DNA from: Bacillus_P idriensis_A
GTDB lineage: Bacteria; Bacillota; Bacilli; Bacillales; Bacillaceae
Direction: 5' to 3'
DNA length: 64,000 nucleotides
Assembly (NCBI RefSeq): GCF_050483325.1
Contig: NZ_JBCMYF010000017.1
Location: 62,001-126,000, forward strand
The position numbers were made by a program, and so were the translations under genes. Shown here piece after piece: positions 9,581 through 17,981 of this stretch; the first letter of the stretch is position 1; every line of letters starts with the position of its first letter. The notes under the pieces are model-generated. The model searched no databases, was not told the origin of the DNA, and was given only the letters and a program-made list of their open reading frames with translations.

Positions 9581-9615
9581 GCGACTTGAACCCAGTCGCT
9601 TTTGTTTATTTTTTT
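9579..9615 (+). terminator. Terminator after lipM
   Basis: Arms AGCGACT and AGTCGCT (GCGACT at 9581-9586, AGTCGC at 9594-9599) with a T-rich tail ending in seven T. Confidence 0.75.
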
Positions 9616-9802
9616 GTGATGATTTTCAACTTATTTCAATAAATTCCTTATTTTTCTAACCTCATGTTCTCTTCGGATTTTGCAAGCGACAAAATTCATC
9701 AAAAAAAGTGATTATGGAGTTCCTATCTTCTTTTTTCTCATTAATTCTGCTTTATTTGTGCAGTTAGTAATTTGACAAAATAAAATAGGTTTGCCTTTTT
9801 AT

Positions 9803-9845
9803 CCATATATAGTATTGTCGAACGAAAATGTAATACTATATATTG
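9803..9845 (+). promoter_or_regulatory. Candidate pair of NrdR boxes before nrdJ
   Basis: Two elements fit the core CwATATATwG of NrdR boxes: CCATATATAG at 9803-9812 (one mismatch) and CTATATATTG at 9836-9845 (perfect). They are 33 bp apart, near three helical turns, the usual spacing. NrdR represses ribonucleotide reductase genes when dATP is high. A possible -35/-10 pair (TTGTCG 9815, TATATA 9837) overlaps them. The remaining 9616-9802 stretch is AT-rich with no gene; I did not see a cobalamin riboswitch in it. Confidence 0.6.
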
Positions 9846-9906
9846 ATAAAAGACTGGCTGTGTGATAAATTAAATCAAGTATAAGATAGATAGGGGAGTT
9901 GTTTGA

Positions 9907-10695
9907 ATGAGCGTAGCACTTAATGAAAATTTAAAACTTGATGTGGACAAGCTGAACCACGATATTTCATTGTTTCCCCAAGTTCACCCAATAACTGATG
10001 ACATGAAATTGAAACACAAAGGAGTATCGCGTTTAGTCATGCTTGACCGATACACGTATAAAGACACTGAAAAGCTGACATTATCAAAAGGGGATTTTGT
10101 CGTTCTGACGATCAAAGAAGATCCGAAATTCCCTGCAAGAGGGCTTGGCTATATTTTAGAGATTGACTGGCAGGCTAAAATGGCAAGTGTACAGGTTGAA
10201 GAAGAGTACCGTCATTCACTAGAAAAGCCTGAAGAGACTGAGACGGGTGTTATCCACCGTTCTTTGGATGTCATCGAAAAACCACTTGAAGTATTTTATG
10301 AGCAAATTGCAAAACGAAATGCTACAGGGCTTGCTTCTGTTGAAAAAACAGAAGAGAAGCGGAATGAATGGTTCGAGAAGTTCTATCAGGAATTAGTCGG
10401 ATTGAACTTTGTGCCGGCGGGACGTGTTTTATACGGAGCTGGAGCAGGAACAGACGTGACTTACTTCAATTGTTACGTGATGCCCTTTGTACAGGATTCA
10501 CGCGAAGGCATCTCAGAGCACCGCAAGCAAGTAATGGAAATCATGAGCAGAGGCGGCGGTGTTGGAACAAACGGTTCAACCCTGCGCCCAAGAAATACAC
10601 TCGCACGCGGAGTGAACGGCAAATCGTCCGGTTCTGTCTCATGGCTGGATGATATAGCGAAACTGACGCATTTAGTTGAGCAAGGGGGATCCCGT
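9907..10695 (+). CDS. nrdJ: NrdJ, B12-dependent ribonucleotide reductase, exon 1
   Basis: The first 263 codons of a class II (adenosylcobalamin-dependent) ribonucleotide reductase. It contains the N-terminal region and the start of the barrel, including AGRVLYGAGAGTDVTYFNCYVMPF with the first conserved cysteine and RGGGVGTNGSTLRPRN. The reading frame meets TAA immediately after the exon (10696-10698), so an unspliced transcript gives only this fragment. Joining base 10695 to 11857 restores GGSR-RGAQMIML in frame, giving an 852-residue protein. Start ATG has AGGGGAG upstream. Confidence 0.93.
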
Positions 10696-11856
10696 TAATA
10701 AATAAGTCCACACGGCGGGATTAAAATCTCGTGAATTGCTGGAACACCCTAAAGCTTTTTCAACCACAACGTGACTGGCAACAGTGAGCGTGAAGGTCCA
10801 AAAATGAAAAAGATAAACAATGGGCAATCAGCAGCGAAGCGTCTTTGGAAACGCAGACGAACGTTCAGAGACTATTGAAACTTTCTAAGGGTTAAGAAAT
10901 TAGAAAATTAATTAACCTATGTGAGGAGTAAACCAAATATGCGTAGACGTATATATGGGGCGCGAGACAAAGAAGAATTGATAAAGGTTATAGTCAATCT
11001 CCATAATAAAGGATTTAGCCAGGTAGATATTGCTAAAAAAATTAACATAAATAGAGGAACAATAAAACGTTGGAATGATGAATTGAATTTTATTAATATT
11101 AGAACTCCTGGTGAAGCAGGTAAATTAAAAAATAAAATTTATAAATATAATGAAAATTATTTTGCTCATATAAAAACTGCAAATCAAGCATATTTAATTG
11201 GATATATTACAGGAGATGCAACCATTATTGACCGTGAAAAGTCCAAAAGGCTGGTCCTCAGTCTTGCTGAAATGGACAAACAACTCCTAACTGATATTTC
11301 AAGGGAATTAAATATGTTAGATGCAATAAAATTCAGGCGGAAATCTGCAGAAAACGAACAAAATAAATTTTCATTAGTCATTAATTCAACAAAAATGTGT
11401 AATGATTTGATTAAACTGGGAATTGGACCAAGAAAAACGGGAACTGAAAAATGGATTAACTTTGATGATAATGCTCTTCAATGGGCATATTTAAGGGGAT
11501 TCTTCGATGCCGATGGTCATATAAGAGTTTATTCGAGAAATGGATATAAGAAAGCAAGACTTGGATTCACAGGTAATCCACAGTATTTAAAATGTATTTT
11601 AACATTTTTAAAATCAAATGGTCTTGCCACTAAAGTTAATTCCATTACACATAAACAAGGTTGTTCTGATTTGTGTATTAGCAGTATTAAAGATCTGATT
11701 TTAATCTTTGGATACTTATATGAATATGGGGATATTAAACTAAACCGAAAATATCAAAAACTTTCTACTTTGATGATAGAGTCCGAACTCATGTGAAAAC
11801 ATGAGAGACAGGCAGAAATGACCTGGCCCCTCAATCAAAAGAGGAGTAACAATTTG
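10696..11856 (+). mobile_element. Group I self-splicing intron interrupting nrdJ
   Basis: A 1,161-nt intron. P1: exon bases 10689-10695 (ATCCCGT) pair with guide 10715-10721 (GCGGGAT), with the terminal U-G wobble at the 5' splice site. P10: guide bases 10711-10714 (CACG) pair with 3' exon 11857-11860 (CGTG). The last intron base, 11856, is G. P4: TGCTG 10737-10741 with CAGCA 10829-10833. P7: R element GTTCAGAGACTAT at 10863-10875 pairs with ATAGAGTC at 11776-11783. A hairpin CTCATG/CATGAG follows at 11788-11805. The endonuclease gene sits in the P8 region between the two P7 strands. Confidence 0.93.
10939..11796 (+). CDS. LAGLIDADG homing endonuclease encoded in the intron
   Basis: A 285-residue protein. 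The N-terminus holds a resolvase/Hin-like helix-turn-helix (GFSQVDIAKKININRGTIKR, about residues 27-46). Two LAGLIDADG-type motifs follow: AYLIGYITGDATI near residue 86 and WAYLRGFFDADGHI near 192, so a monomer could carry both active-site halves. The ATG at 10939 is chosen because GAGGAG lies 10 bases upstream; a GTG six codons earlier lies ahead of that site. The gene is much richer in A/T and AT-ending codons than nrdJ. Its last codons double as the 3' strand of P7 and the following hairpin. Expected role: cut intron-less nrdJ alleles and so spread the intron. Confidence 0.9.
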   Translation: MRRRIYGARDKEELIKVIVNLHNKGFSQVDIAKKININRGTIKRWNDELNFINIRTPGEAGKLKNKIYKYNENYFAHIKTANQAYLIGYITGDATIIDREKSKRLVLSLAEMDKQLLTDISRELNMLDAIKFRRKSAENEQNKFSLVINSTKMCNDLIKLGIGPRKTGTEKWINFDDNALQWAYLRGFFDADGHIRVYSRNGYKKARLGFTGNPQYLKCILTFLKSNGLATKVNSITHKQGCSDLCISSIKDLILIFGYLYEYGDIKLNRKYQKLSTLMIESELM

Positions 11857-13626
11857 CGTGGCGCTCAAATGATCATGCTTGCCGACTGGCATCCTGACAT
11901 TATCGAATTTATCATTTCAAAAATGCAAAACCCTCGTATTTTACGCTATTTAATCGAAAATACGAATGACGAAACAATCAAGAAATACGCACAGGAAAAA
12001 TTAAAGTTCAAGCCTCTGACTGAGGATGAAAAAGCAATGTACCAAAGCATTGTGAACTACAAGCAAATTCCAGGCTTCGGCGGATTTAATGAAAAAATCA
12101 TTAAAGATGCAGAATTAAAGCTTGTGACTGGAGGAACATACAGCGTTCATAACTCTGAATTCCTTACAGGCGCCAACATTTCCGTCACGTTAACGAAGGA
12201 TTTCATGGATGCTGTTGAAAAAGATGAAGATTACGAGCTTCGCTTCCCTGATGTGGAAAGCTATCATGCAGACCAAATGAAAGCCTATAACGAAGACTGG
12301 CACAATCATGGCGATGTCCGCGAGTGGGAGAAGCTGGGATACAAAGTCCGCACATACCGCACAATCAAAGCGAAAGAACTTTGGAACTTAATCAATATTT
12401 GTGCGACATATTCGGCAGAGCCCGGCATTTTCTTTATCGACAATGCAAACGACATGACGAATGCTAAAGCGTATGGACAAAAGGTTGTAGCAACAAACCC
12501 ATGTGGAGAGCAGCCTCTCGCTCCGTATTCTGTCTGCAACCTTGCAGCGGTCAATCTTGCTGAAATGGCAGACAAAGAAAGGAAAACGGTCAATTTCGAA
12601 AAGCTGAAAACAACGGTTGAAGTCGGTGTCCGCATGCAGGATAATGTCATCGATGCAACACCTTATTTCTTAGAAGATAATAAGAAGCAGGCATTAGGCG
12701 AACGCCGTGTCGGCCTTGGCGTTATGGGATTGCACGATCTGCTGATCTACTGTGAAACAGAGTACGGTTCAGAAGAAGGCAATCAATTGATTGATCAAGT
12801 CTTTGAAACGATCGCAACAACTGCATATAAAGCTTCTGTTGAGCTTGCAAAAGAAAAAGGAAGCTTCCCGTTCCTCACTGGTGAAACAGAAGAAGAAACA
12901 AACCGTTTGCGTGATGCATTCACAAAAACAGGCTTTATGAGCAAAATGCCGGCTGATCTTTTAGATGATATTAAGGAATACGGCATTCGGAACTCCCATT
13001 TATTGACTGTTGCACCGACGGGCAGTACAGGTACAATGGTTGGCGTATCTACTGGACTCGAGCCATACTTCTCTTTCTCTTACTACAGAAGCGGAAGATT
13101 AGGAAAGTTCATTGAAGTAAAAGCGGATATCGTAAAGGAATATCTGGATCAGCATCCTGAAGCAGATCCTGATAATCTGCCAAAATGGTTTATTTCAGCT
13201 ATGGAACTGAGTGCAGAAGCTCATGCAGATGCGCAGTGTGTAATTCAGCGCTGGATTGACAGTTCAATCAGCAAAACAGTAAACGCACCAAGAGGATATA
13301 CGGTTGATCAAGTTCAAAAAGTATATGAACGATTATATAAAGGCGGCGCAAAAGGCGGAACGGTTTACGTTGACGGAAGCCGTGACACTCAAGTTCTGAC
13401 TTTAAAAGCGGAAGAAAACACATTCTCTGAGAGTGAAGAAACACCAGCTAAAGAAAAAGGAAAAGTTGTGCTGGTTGATACAATACAGGCATTAAGATCA
13501 ACAAATGTAACAATCGGCAACGAAGTAGGAAATACATGTCCGGTCTGCAGGGAAGGTACGGTTGAAGACATCGGCGGCTGCAACACTTGTACTAGCTGCG
13601 GAGCACAATTGAAGTGTGGTCTATAA
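11857..13626 (+). CDS. nrdJ: NrdJ, B12-dependent ribonucleotide reductase, exon 2
   Basis: Codons 264-852 of spliced NrdJ. It carries the radical-site motif NPCGEQPLAPYSVCNLAAVNL, the substrate-phosphate loop APTGSTGTMVGVSTGLEP, and a C-terminal zinc-ribbon-like tail with CPVCREG and CTSCGAQLKC, typical of class II enzymes whose C-terminal cysteines re-reduce the active site. An open frame upstream to 11818 is intron sequence. The enzyme makes deoxyribonucleotides using adenosylcobalamin, independent of oxygen. Followed by a terminator, so it is transcribed alone. Confidence 0.95.
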   Translation, partial: RGAQMIMLADWHPDIIEFIISKMQNPRILRYLIENTNDETIKKYAQEKLKFKPLTEDEKAMYQSIVNYKQIPGFGGFNEKIIKDAELKLVTGGTYSVHNSEFLTGANISVTLTKDFMDAVEKDEDYELRFPDVESYHADQMKAYNEDWHNHGDVREWEKLGYKVRTYRTIKAKELWNLINICATYSAEPGIFFIDNANDMTNAKAYGQKVVATNPCGEQPLAPYSVCNLAAVNLAEMADKERKTVNFEKLKTTVEVGVRMQDNVIDATPYFLEDNKKQALGERRVGLGVMGLHDLLIYCETEYGSEEGNQLIDQVFETIATTAYKASVELAKEKGSFPFLTGETEEETNRLRDAFTKTGFMSKMPADLLDDIKEYGIRNSHLLTVAPTGSTGTMVGVSTGLEPYFSFSYYRSGRLGKFIEVKADIVKEYLDQHPEADPDNLPKWFISAMELSAEAHADAQCVIQRWIDSSISKTVNAPRGYTVDQVQKVYERLYKGGAKGGTVYVDGSRDTQVLTLKAEENTFSESEETPAKEKGKVVLVDTIQALRSTNVTIGNEVGNTCPVCREGTVEDIGGCNTCTSCGAQLKCGL

Positions 13627-13630
13627 GATA

Positions 13631-13660
13631 AAGAGCTGGATTGCCAGCTCTTTTCTTTTT
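13631..13660 (+). terminator. Terminator after nrdJ
   Basis: Perfect 9-bp stem AAGAGCTGG/CCAGCTCTT with a 4-base loop and a T-rich tail. Confidence 0.85.
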
Positions 13661-13681
13661 GCAATTAGAACGAAAGCTTCC

Positions 13682-13710
13682 TTGTCATCCCCCTTAAACT
13701 AGTGTACACT
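13682..13710 (+). promoter_or_regulatory. Candidate promoter of mntR
   Basis: TTGTCA at 13682-13687 and TACACT at 13705-13710, with a 17-base spacer. It ends 45 bases before the mntR ATG. Confidence 0.5.
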
Positions 13711-13754
13711 TGTAATGATTTCCTATGTTTTGAACGTTTTTTGGAGGGGACCGC

Positions 13755-14186
13755 ATGCCAACACCGAGTATGGAAGATTATATTGAACAAATTTACTTAT
13801 TAATAGAAGAAAAGGGATATGCCCGCGTTTCTGATATTGCGGAAGCACTATCCGTTCATCCCTCCTCAGTAACAAAAATGGTCCAAAAACTAGATAAAGA
13901 TGAATATCTCATATATGAAAAATACCGTGGACTTATCTTAACGCCAAAAGGCAAAAAAATTGGAAAGCGTCTCGTCTACCGTCATGAGCTTTTAGAGCAG
14001 TTCATGAGGCTGATCGGCGTGGATGAAGAAAAAATTTACAATGATGTTGAAGGCATTGAACATCACCTTAGCTGGAATGCCATTGACCGCATCGGCGATC
14101 TTGTGCAATTCTTTGAAGGGGATGAAGCGCGCGTTGAAACGCTGCGTGCTATACAAAAACAGAATGAACAGGACAGCGAGTCCTAA
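13755..14186 (+). CDS. mntR: MntR, manganese-responsive transcriptional regulator
   Basis: A 143-residue DtxR-family repressor of manganese uptake genes. The N-terminal winged helix (about 1-70, recognition around SVHPSSVTKMVQKLDKD) is almost identical to B. subtilis. Manganese ligands are all in place by alignment: Asp8, Glu11, His77, Glu99, Glu102, His103. GGAGGGG precedes the ATG. Single-gene unit between two terminators. Confidence 0.97.
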   Translation: MPTPSMEDYIEQIYLLIEEKGYARVSDIAEALSVHPSSVTKMVQKLDKDEYLIYEKYRGLILTPKGKKIGKRLVYRHELLEQFMRLIGVDEEKIYNDVEGIEHHLSWNAIDRIGDLVQFFEGDEARVETLRAIQKQNEQDSES

Positions 14187-14188
14187 GA

Positions 14189-14218
14189 AGACGGAAGCAG
14201 ATGCTTCCGTCTTTTTTT
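14189..14218 (+). terminator. Terminator after mntR
   Basis: AGACGGAAGCA/TGCTTCCGTCT, an 11-bp perfect stem followed by seven T. A second hairpin without a T-run (GCGGAAAA 14289-14296 / TTTTCCGC 14303-14310) lies further on in the leader of the next gene. Confidence 0.9.
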
Positions 14219-14357
14219 CTGAATTGCTTTTTAAACAGTAAAAATATATCTGCAAAAATGATCATTGAAAGAGCGCTGTCCTAAACGAGCGGAAAAGGTC
14301 TATTTTCCGCCTCCCAAACTTACAATGTAAGGATGGGAGAAGAGGGGAGGAACTTCT

Positions 14358-15242
14358 GTGTATATTGATGGCGTCTTCTCTGGCGGGGGAATTAAAGGCT
14401 TTGCCCTAATTGGGTCTTATCAGGCGATTGAGCGAAGGGGCCTGCAATTTGTAAGGGTTGCAGGAACAAGCGCCGGCTCCATTATTGCTGCCTTTATTGC
14501 TGCGGGATACCGAAGTGATGAAATCATAACAATGATGGATGATATGGAACTAGGAAAGTTTTTAGAGCGAAACCCTTCCATCCTTCCATTTAAATTTATG
14601 AAATGGCTGAATATTTATTGGCGGCTGGGTCTTTATAAAGGCGGCAAACTTGAAGAATGGATAGCAGGCAAGCTGAAGGAGAGAGGGGTATCGACCTTTG
14701 GTGATTTAAGACCAGGCTCCCTTAAAATCGTTGCTTCTGATCTGACTAATGGAAGAATTATTGTGCTTCCGGATGACCTGCCAAGGTACGGACTTGCTCC
14801 AGAGCGTTTTTCTGTTGCGAGAGCTGTTCTTATGAGCTGCAGCCTTCCCTATTTTTTTGAACCTGTCAAACTGACTTCTGCTGAAGGAACCAATATTGTC
14901 GTGGATGGGGGAGTTTTAAGCAATTTTCCAATTTGGCTGTTTAAAGAAAAGAAATCGATTCAGGCACGGCCGGTTCTTGGCATCAAATTAAGTCCAAGAG
15001 ATGAAGAGAGACCGAGAAACAATATCCGAAATGCAATAGAAATGTATGGCGCTCTTTTTGAAACGATGAAAGACGCGCATGATGCCAGGCATATTTCGAG
15101 CAGGCATGAAAAAAATATCATTTTTCTGCCTGTCGAAAGTATTTTAACAACTGAATTTGACTTAACAGAACAAAAAAAACTAGCTCTTATTGAGCTAGGA
15201 AGAAGCCGTACTGAACTTTTTTTAAAAAAATGGACGTATTAA
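14358..15242 (+). CDS. yqhO: Patatin-like phospholipase YqhO
   Basis: A 294-residue patatin-family acyl hydrolase. It has the oxyanion-hole motif GGGIKG at residues 9-14, the nucleophile serine in GTSAGS near residue 39, and the catalytic aspartate in VVDGGVLSNFP near 190, so the Ser-Asp dyad is complete. Start is GTG at 14358 with GGGGAGG 7 bases before it. No signal peptide, so it should act in the cytoplasm on lipids; substrate unknown. The terminator hairpin (15244-15267) overlaps the end of the convergent yqhP gene. Confidence 0.9.
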   Translation: MYIDGVFSGGGIKGFALIGSYQAIERRGLQFVRVAGTSAGSIIAAFIAAGYRSDEIITMMDDMELGKFLERNPSILPFKFMKWLNIYWRLGLYKGGKLEEWIAGKLKERGVSTFGDLRPGSLKIVASDLTNGRIIVLPDDLPRYGLAPERFSVARAVLMSCSLPYFFEPVKLTSAEGTNIVVDGGVLSNFPIWLFKEKKSIQARPVLGIKLSPRDEERPRNNIRNAIEMYGALFETMKDAHDARHISSRHEKNIIFLPVESILTTEFDLTEQKKLALIELGRSRTELFLKKWTY

Positions 15243-15243
15243 C

Positions 15244-15277
15244 AGCAGGCTAGAAAAATGCCCTGCTTTTCTTTTTG
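15244..15277 (+). terminator. Terminator after yqhO
   Basis: AGCAGG (15244-15249) and CCTGCT (15262-15267), with inner partial pairing, followed by TTTCTTTTT. It lies across the 3' end of yqhP. Confidence 0.65.
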
Positions 15278-15624
15278 CCTTTTTTTCCTTCAATCACTGT
15301 TAAATGAGAGGCTTGTTTCTTTTTAAGAGCAGATGTTTTGCTGCTCTTTTTTTGTGTTGAAACGCTTTTCAAATGGGAGCTGCTCTGATTGCGGTCGCCA
15401 AAACGTCTTTTAGAATGTTTAGCAGCTTTTGAGTATGAGGAAGAGTCTTTTCCCATTCTTTGTTTTGTAAAGTAACGGACAACAAAATAGATGATGGCTA
15501 GAACAATAATGAAGATCAGCATCTCTCTGAAGAGGAATCCGGGTCTGGTTATAAGCGTAACCAGGAACCCGATGCCGCCAAGAGCTAACACAATCATCAC
15601 AAATGGATTCACACGATTTTTCAT
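15250..15624 (-). CDS. yqhP: Small membrane protein YqhP
   Basis: A 124-residue protein with two hydrophobic segments at about residues 8-25 (FVMIVLALGGIGFLVTLI) and 31-51, then a very basic serine/lysine-rich tail. The ATG at 15624 is used because GGGAGGTGG lies just before it; five upstream codons lack a site. It matches B. subtilis YqhP in position and layout (next to yqhQ). Function unknown. Confidence 0.82.
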   Translation of the reverse strand: MKNRVNPFVMIVLALGGIGFLVTLITRPGFLFREMLIFIIVLAIIYFVVRYFTKQRMGKDSSSYSKAAKHSKRRFGDRNQSSSHLKSVSTQKKSSKTSALKKKQASHLTVIEGKKGKKKSRAFF

Positions 15625-15666
15625 GAGTCCACCTCCCAAGATGAAAATGAATTAATGAAGTTCAGC

Positions 15667-16614
15667 TTATACAATTTGTTCCGTTTTTATACCTTCTTCC
15701 GTTTCCTTTTCCATCCGCAGCAATTCATTAAAGCTTGCGATGGCAACTTCCACCTGATCATTGTCAGGCTCTTTCGTCGTCAGAAGCTGAAGACTTAAGC
15801 CGGGATAACCGAGCCATTTTAAAACAGGAACATCCCTGAGTTTGTTTGTAAACTGAAGGACTTCAAATGAAATGCCAATCACAACAGGTATTAATGCCAG
15901 CCTGTTAAGGACGCGCACATAAAGCGGTTCTGTCGGAACAAGCATGTAGACAAATACCCCTACAATCACAGTGAATAACAGGAAACTGCTTCCGCACCTG
16001 TAGTGCAGACGTGTTTGTTTCTGAACATTTTCTATCGTAAGCGGCATTTCATTTTCATAGCAATTTATGACTTTATGCTCGGCACCGTGATATTGAAAAA
16101 CACGCTTGATCAGCGGAGTAAACGATATCGCATAAATATAGACTAAGAGCAGAATTAATTTGAATAAACCTTCAATTAATATTTGTGCAAGGTCAGAAGA
16201 GAAAATTGGCCTTGTCAGCTCAGCCAGAAACAGCGGCACTAATGTGAAAATGAATTTCCCAAAGAGAAACGACAGGACACCGATTGCAGCAACACCGAGA
16301 ATCATCGTCATCTTGGATTCTTTTTTAGGCTGCTTGAGTATTTCATCTTCCTCAGGATCGAGATCATACCTGTCTGTTGAAAAATTCAGGTGCTTCGTTC
16401 CATTTGCGCTTGCTTCTATAATAGCTGCGATGCCGCGAATGAATGGAATCTTTTTAAGGCTTGTCATCATGCTGCTTGATTTTCGCGGTAACCGGAAATA
16501 GTCGATTTGTTTGTTTTTGCGTCTGATGGCTGTTACATAATGATGCTTTCCGCCGAACATGACGCCCTCTACCACTGCTTGCCCGCCATATGCAGGCTTA
16601 TTCTGCTTTGACAT
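15667..16614 (-). CDS. yqhQ: DUF1385 membrane protein YqhQ
   Basis: A 315-residue integral membrane protein of the DUF1385 family. It has the N-terminal GGQAVVEGVMFGGK motif, a HGAEHKVINCYE motif near residue 180 and RLHYRCGSSFLL near 208, which look like a metal or active-site cluster facing the membrane. About four hydrophobic segments (around 105-135, 150-170, 212-232, 240-258). It is divergent from yqhR. Biochemical role not established. Confidence 0.88.
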   Translation of the reverse strand: MSKQNKPAYGGQAVVEGVMFGGKHHYVTAIRRKNKQIDYFRLPRKSSSMMTSLKKIPFIRGIAAIIEASANGTKHLNFSTDRYDLDPEEDEILKQPKKESKMTMILGVAAIGVLSFLFGKFIFTLVPLFLAELTRPIFSSDLAQILIEGLFKLILLLVYIYAISFTPLIKRVFQYHGAEHKVINCYENEMPLTIENVQKQTRLHYRCGSSFLLFTVIVGVFVYMLVPTEPLYVRVLNRLALIPVVIGISFEVLQFTNKLRDVPVLKWLGYPGLSLQLLTTKEPDNDQVEVAIASFNELLRMEKETEEGIKTEQIV

Positions 16615-16919
16615 TTTTCACCAACCTACCTATCTATTCTCTTTTTGGACTGTTTTTAAACAAAGCTGCAGAGAATGTTATGTTTATATTCTACATAAAA
16701 ACAGGATAAACCTCTAGGCAGTTGAATTTAAATCTTTTTGAATTGATCAATTTTGCTATTTTAAGTCAAAGATCTGCTTGCATTTTACTTTCAGTGCTGA
16801 TCAAGTGATGTATCACTTTTAATAGTATAACCCTGCAGCTATTTGCTAGACATCTAATTGCATCCTTTTTGAATGATGGAGCAGAATTCCTGCACATACT
16901 ATAAGCAGGAGGTGTACAT
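16615..16919. other. Divergent intergenic region yqhQ/yqhR
   Basis: A 305-base AT-rich gap with no gene that I can support. It contains a 16-bp dyad AAGTGATGTATCACTT at 16803-16818 that could be a regulator site. Ribosome site GCAGGAGG lies at its right end before yqhR. Confidence 0.45.
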
Positions 16920-17456
16920 ATGACAGAAGATTTTCAATCTAATTCTGCCGGAGAAAAAAGAGATGATCCTGATAAGCCAGGTGAATCGATTCCTTTTATA
17001 GGAAGAGTGGTGATTACAGGTTTTGCAGGCGGTGTGATATGGAGTTTGCTCGGTTATTTAGCTTATGTCCTTAACTTAACAGAAATTAGCCCGAATTTAT
17101 TGCTTCAGCCATTTATTTTAGGGGAATGGAAAAATGGCGTCATTGGAAACTTTGTTTCAGTATTCTGTATTGGCATTCTTTCCGTAGGAGCGGCGCTTTT
17201 GTATTATCTTGTTTTAAAAAGATTCTCATCCATGTTTGTTGGCCTTGCTTTTGGCCTCTTGCTATGGGCGCTCGTATTCTTCCTGTTAAATCCCATTTTT
17301 CCTAATTTAAAATCCGTCTTTGAACTTGAACGGCTGACTACGGTTACGACGATATGTCTTTATATTTTATATGGGGTATTTGTCGGCTATACCATTTCCT
17401 TTGAACATAACGAGCTCTTAAGCAAAAAAAATGCGAAAGCAGCCACTCAACATTAA
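16920..17456 (+). CDS. yqhR: YqhR membrane protein
   Basis: A 178-residue protein with about four membrane segments (roughly 27-50, 79-102, 104-124, 143-164) and charged ends. It corresponds to B. subtilis YqhR in size and position (yqhQ to the left, aroQ to the right). Function unknown. AGGAGG is 7 bases before the ATG. Confidence 0.85.
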   Translation: MTEDFQSNSAGEKRDDPDKPGESIPFIGRVVITGFAGGVIWSLLGYLAYVLNLTEISPNLLLQPFILGEWKNGVIGNFVSVFCIGILSVGAALLYYLVLKRFSSMFVGLAFGLLLWALVFFLLNPIFPNLKSVFELERLTTVTTICLYILYGVFVGYTISFEHNELLSKKNAKAATQH

Positions 17457-17536
17457 AGCAAGTAATCGGTGATTATGGTAGAATGTTCATAAATTGAACA
17501 TTCTATTTTTTTAGCTTATAGAAGCAAGGAGTTTTT

Positions 17537-17980
17537 ATGATGCGGCATTTCTTAATAATCAACGGTCCAAATCTCAATCGTCTTGGTAAGCGGGAGCCGG
17601 ATGTTTATGGCAGCAAAACGCTTACAGACCTAGAACATGAATTAATGTTATTTGCAGAAAAACAAGGATTTCAGATCACTTGCTTTCAATCAAATCATGA
17701 AGGGGACTTGATCGATGCCATTCATGAGGCAGACGATCAATATGATGGAATTGTGCTTAACCCCGGAGCTTTTACTCATTACAGCTATGCTATAAGAGAT
17801 GCAATTGCAAGCGTTTCCCTGTCTGTCATCGAGGTTCATATATCTAATGTACATAGCCGCGAACCATTCAGGCATCAATCTGTAACAGCTCCTGTAACAG
17901 CAGGACAAATTATCGGCCTTGGTTTTGAAGGTTATCAATATGCTTTACTCGCATTACATAAAAAGATGGGGGAGAAATAA
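17537..17980 (+). CDS. aroQ: Type II 3-dehydroquinate dehydratase
   Basis: A 147-residue shikimate-pathway enzyme (YqhS in B. subtilis). Features: INGPNLNRLGKREPDVYG near residues 9-26, including the catalytic tyrosine; FQSNHEGDLIDAIHEA with the substrate-binding part; EVHISN with the catalytic histidine near 100; and FRHQSVTAPVTAGQIIGLG. AAGGAG lies before the ATG. papA starts 1 base after its stop, so the two are cotranscribed. Confidence 0.95.
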   Translation: MMRHFLIINGPNLNRLGKREPDVYGSKTLTDLEHELMLFAEKQGFQITCFQSNHEGDLIDAIHEADDQYDGIVLNPGAFTHYSYAIRDAIASVSLSVIEVHISNVHSREPFRHQSVTAPVTAGQIIGLGFEGYQYALLALHKKMGEK

Positions 17981-17981
17981 G

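Noticed and set aside
11818..11856. Extension of nrdJ exon 2 to an ATG at 11818
   Set aside because: These codons are the 3' end of the intron (P9-P10 region); splicing to 11857 restores the protein.
10696..11856. Intein instead of intron in nrdJ
   Set aside because: The frame stops at once after exon 1, the endonuclease has its own start, and no splicing-domain motifs appear; RNA pairings fit group I.
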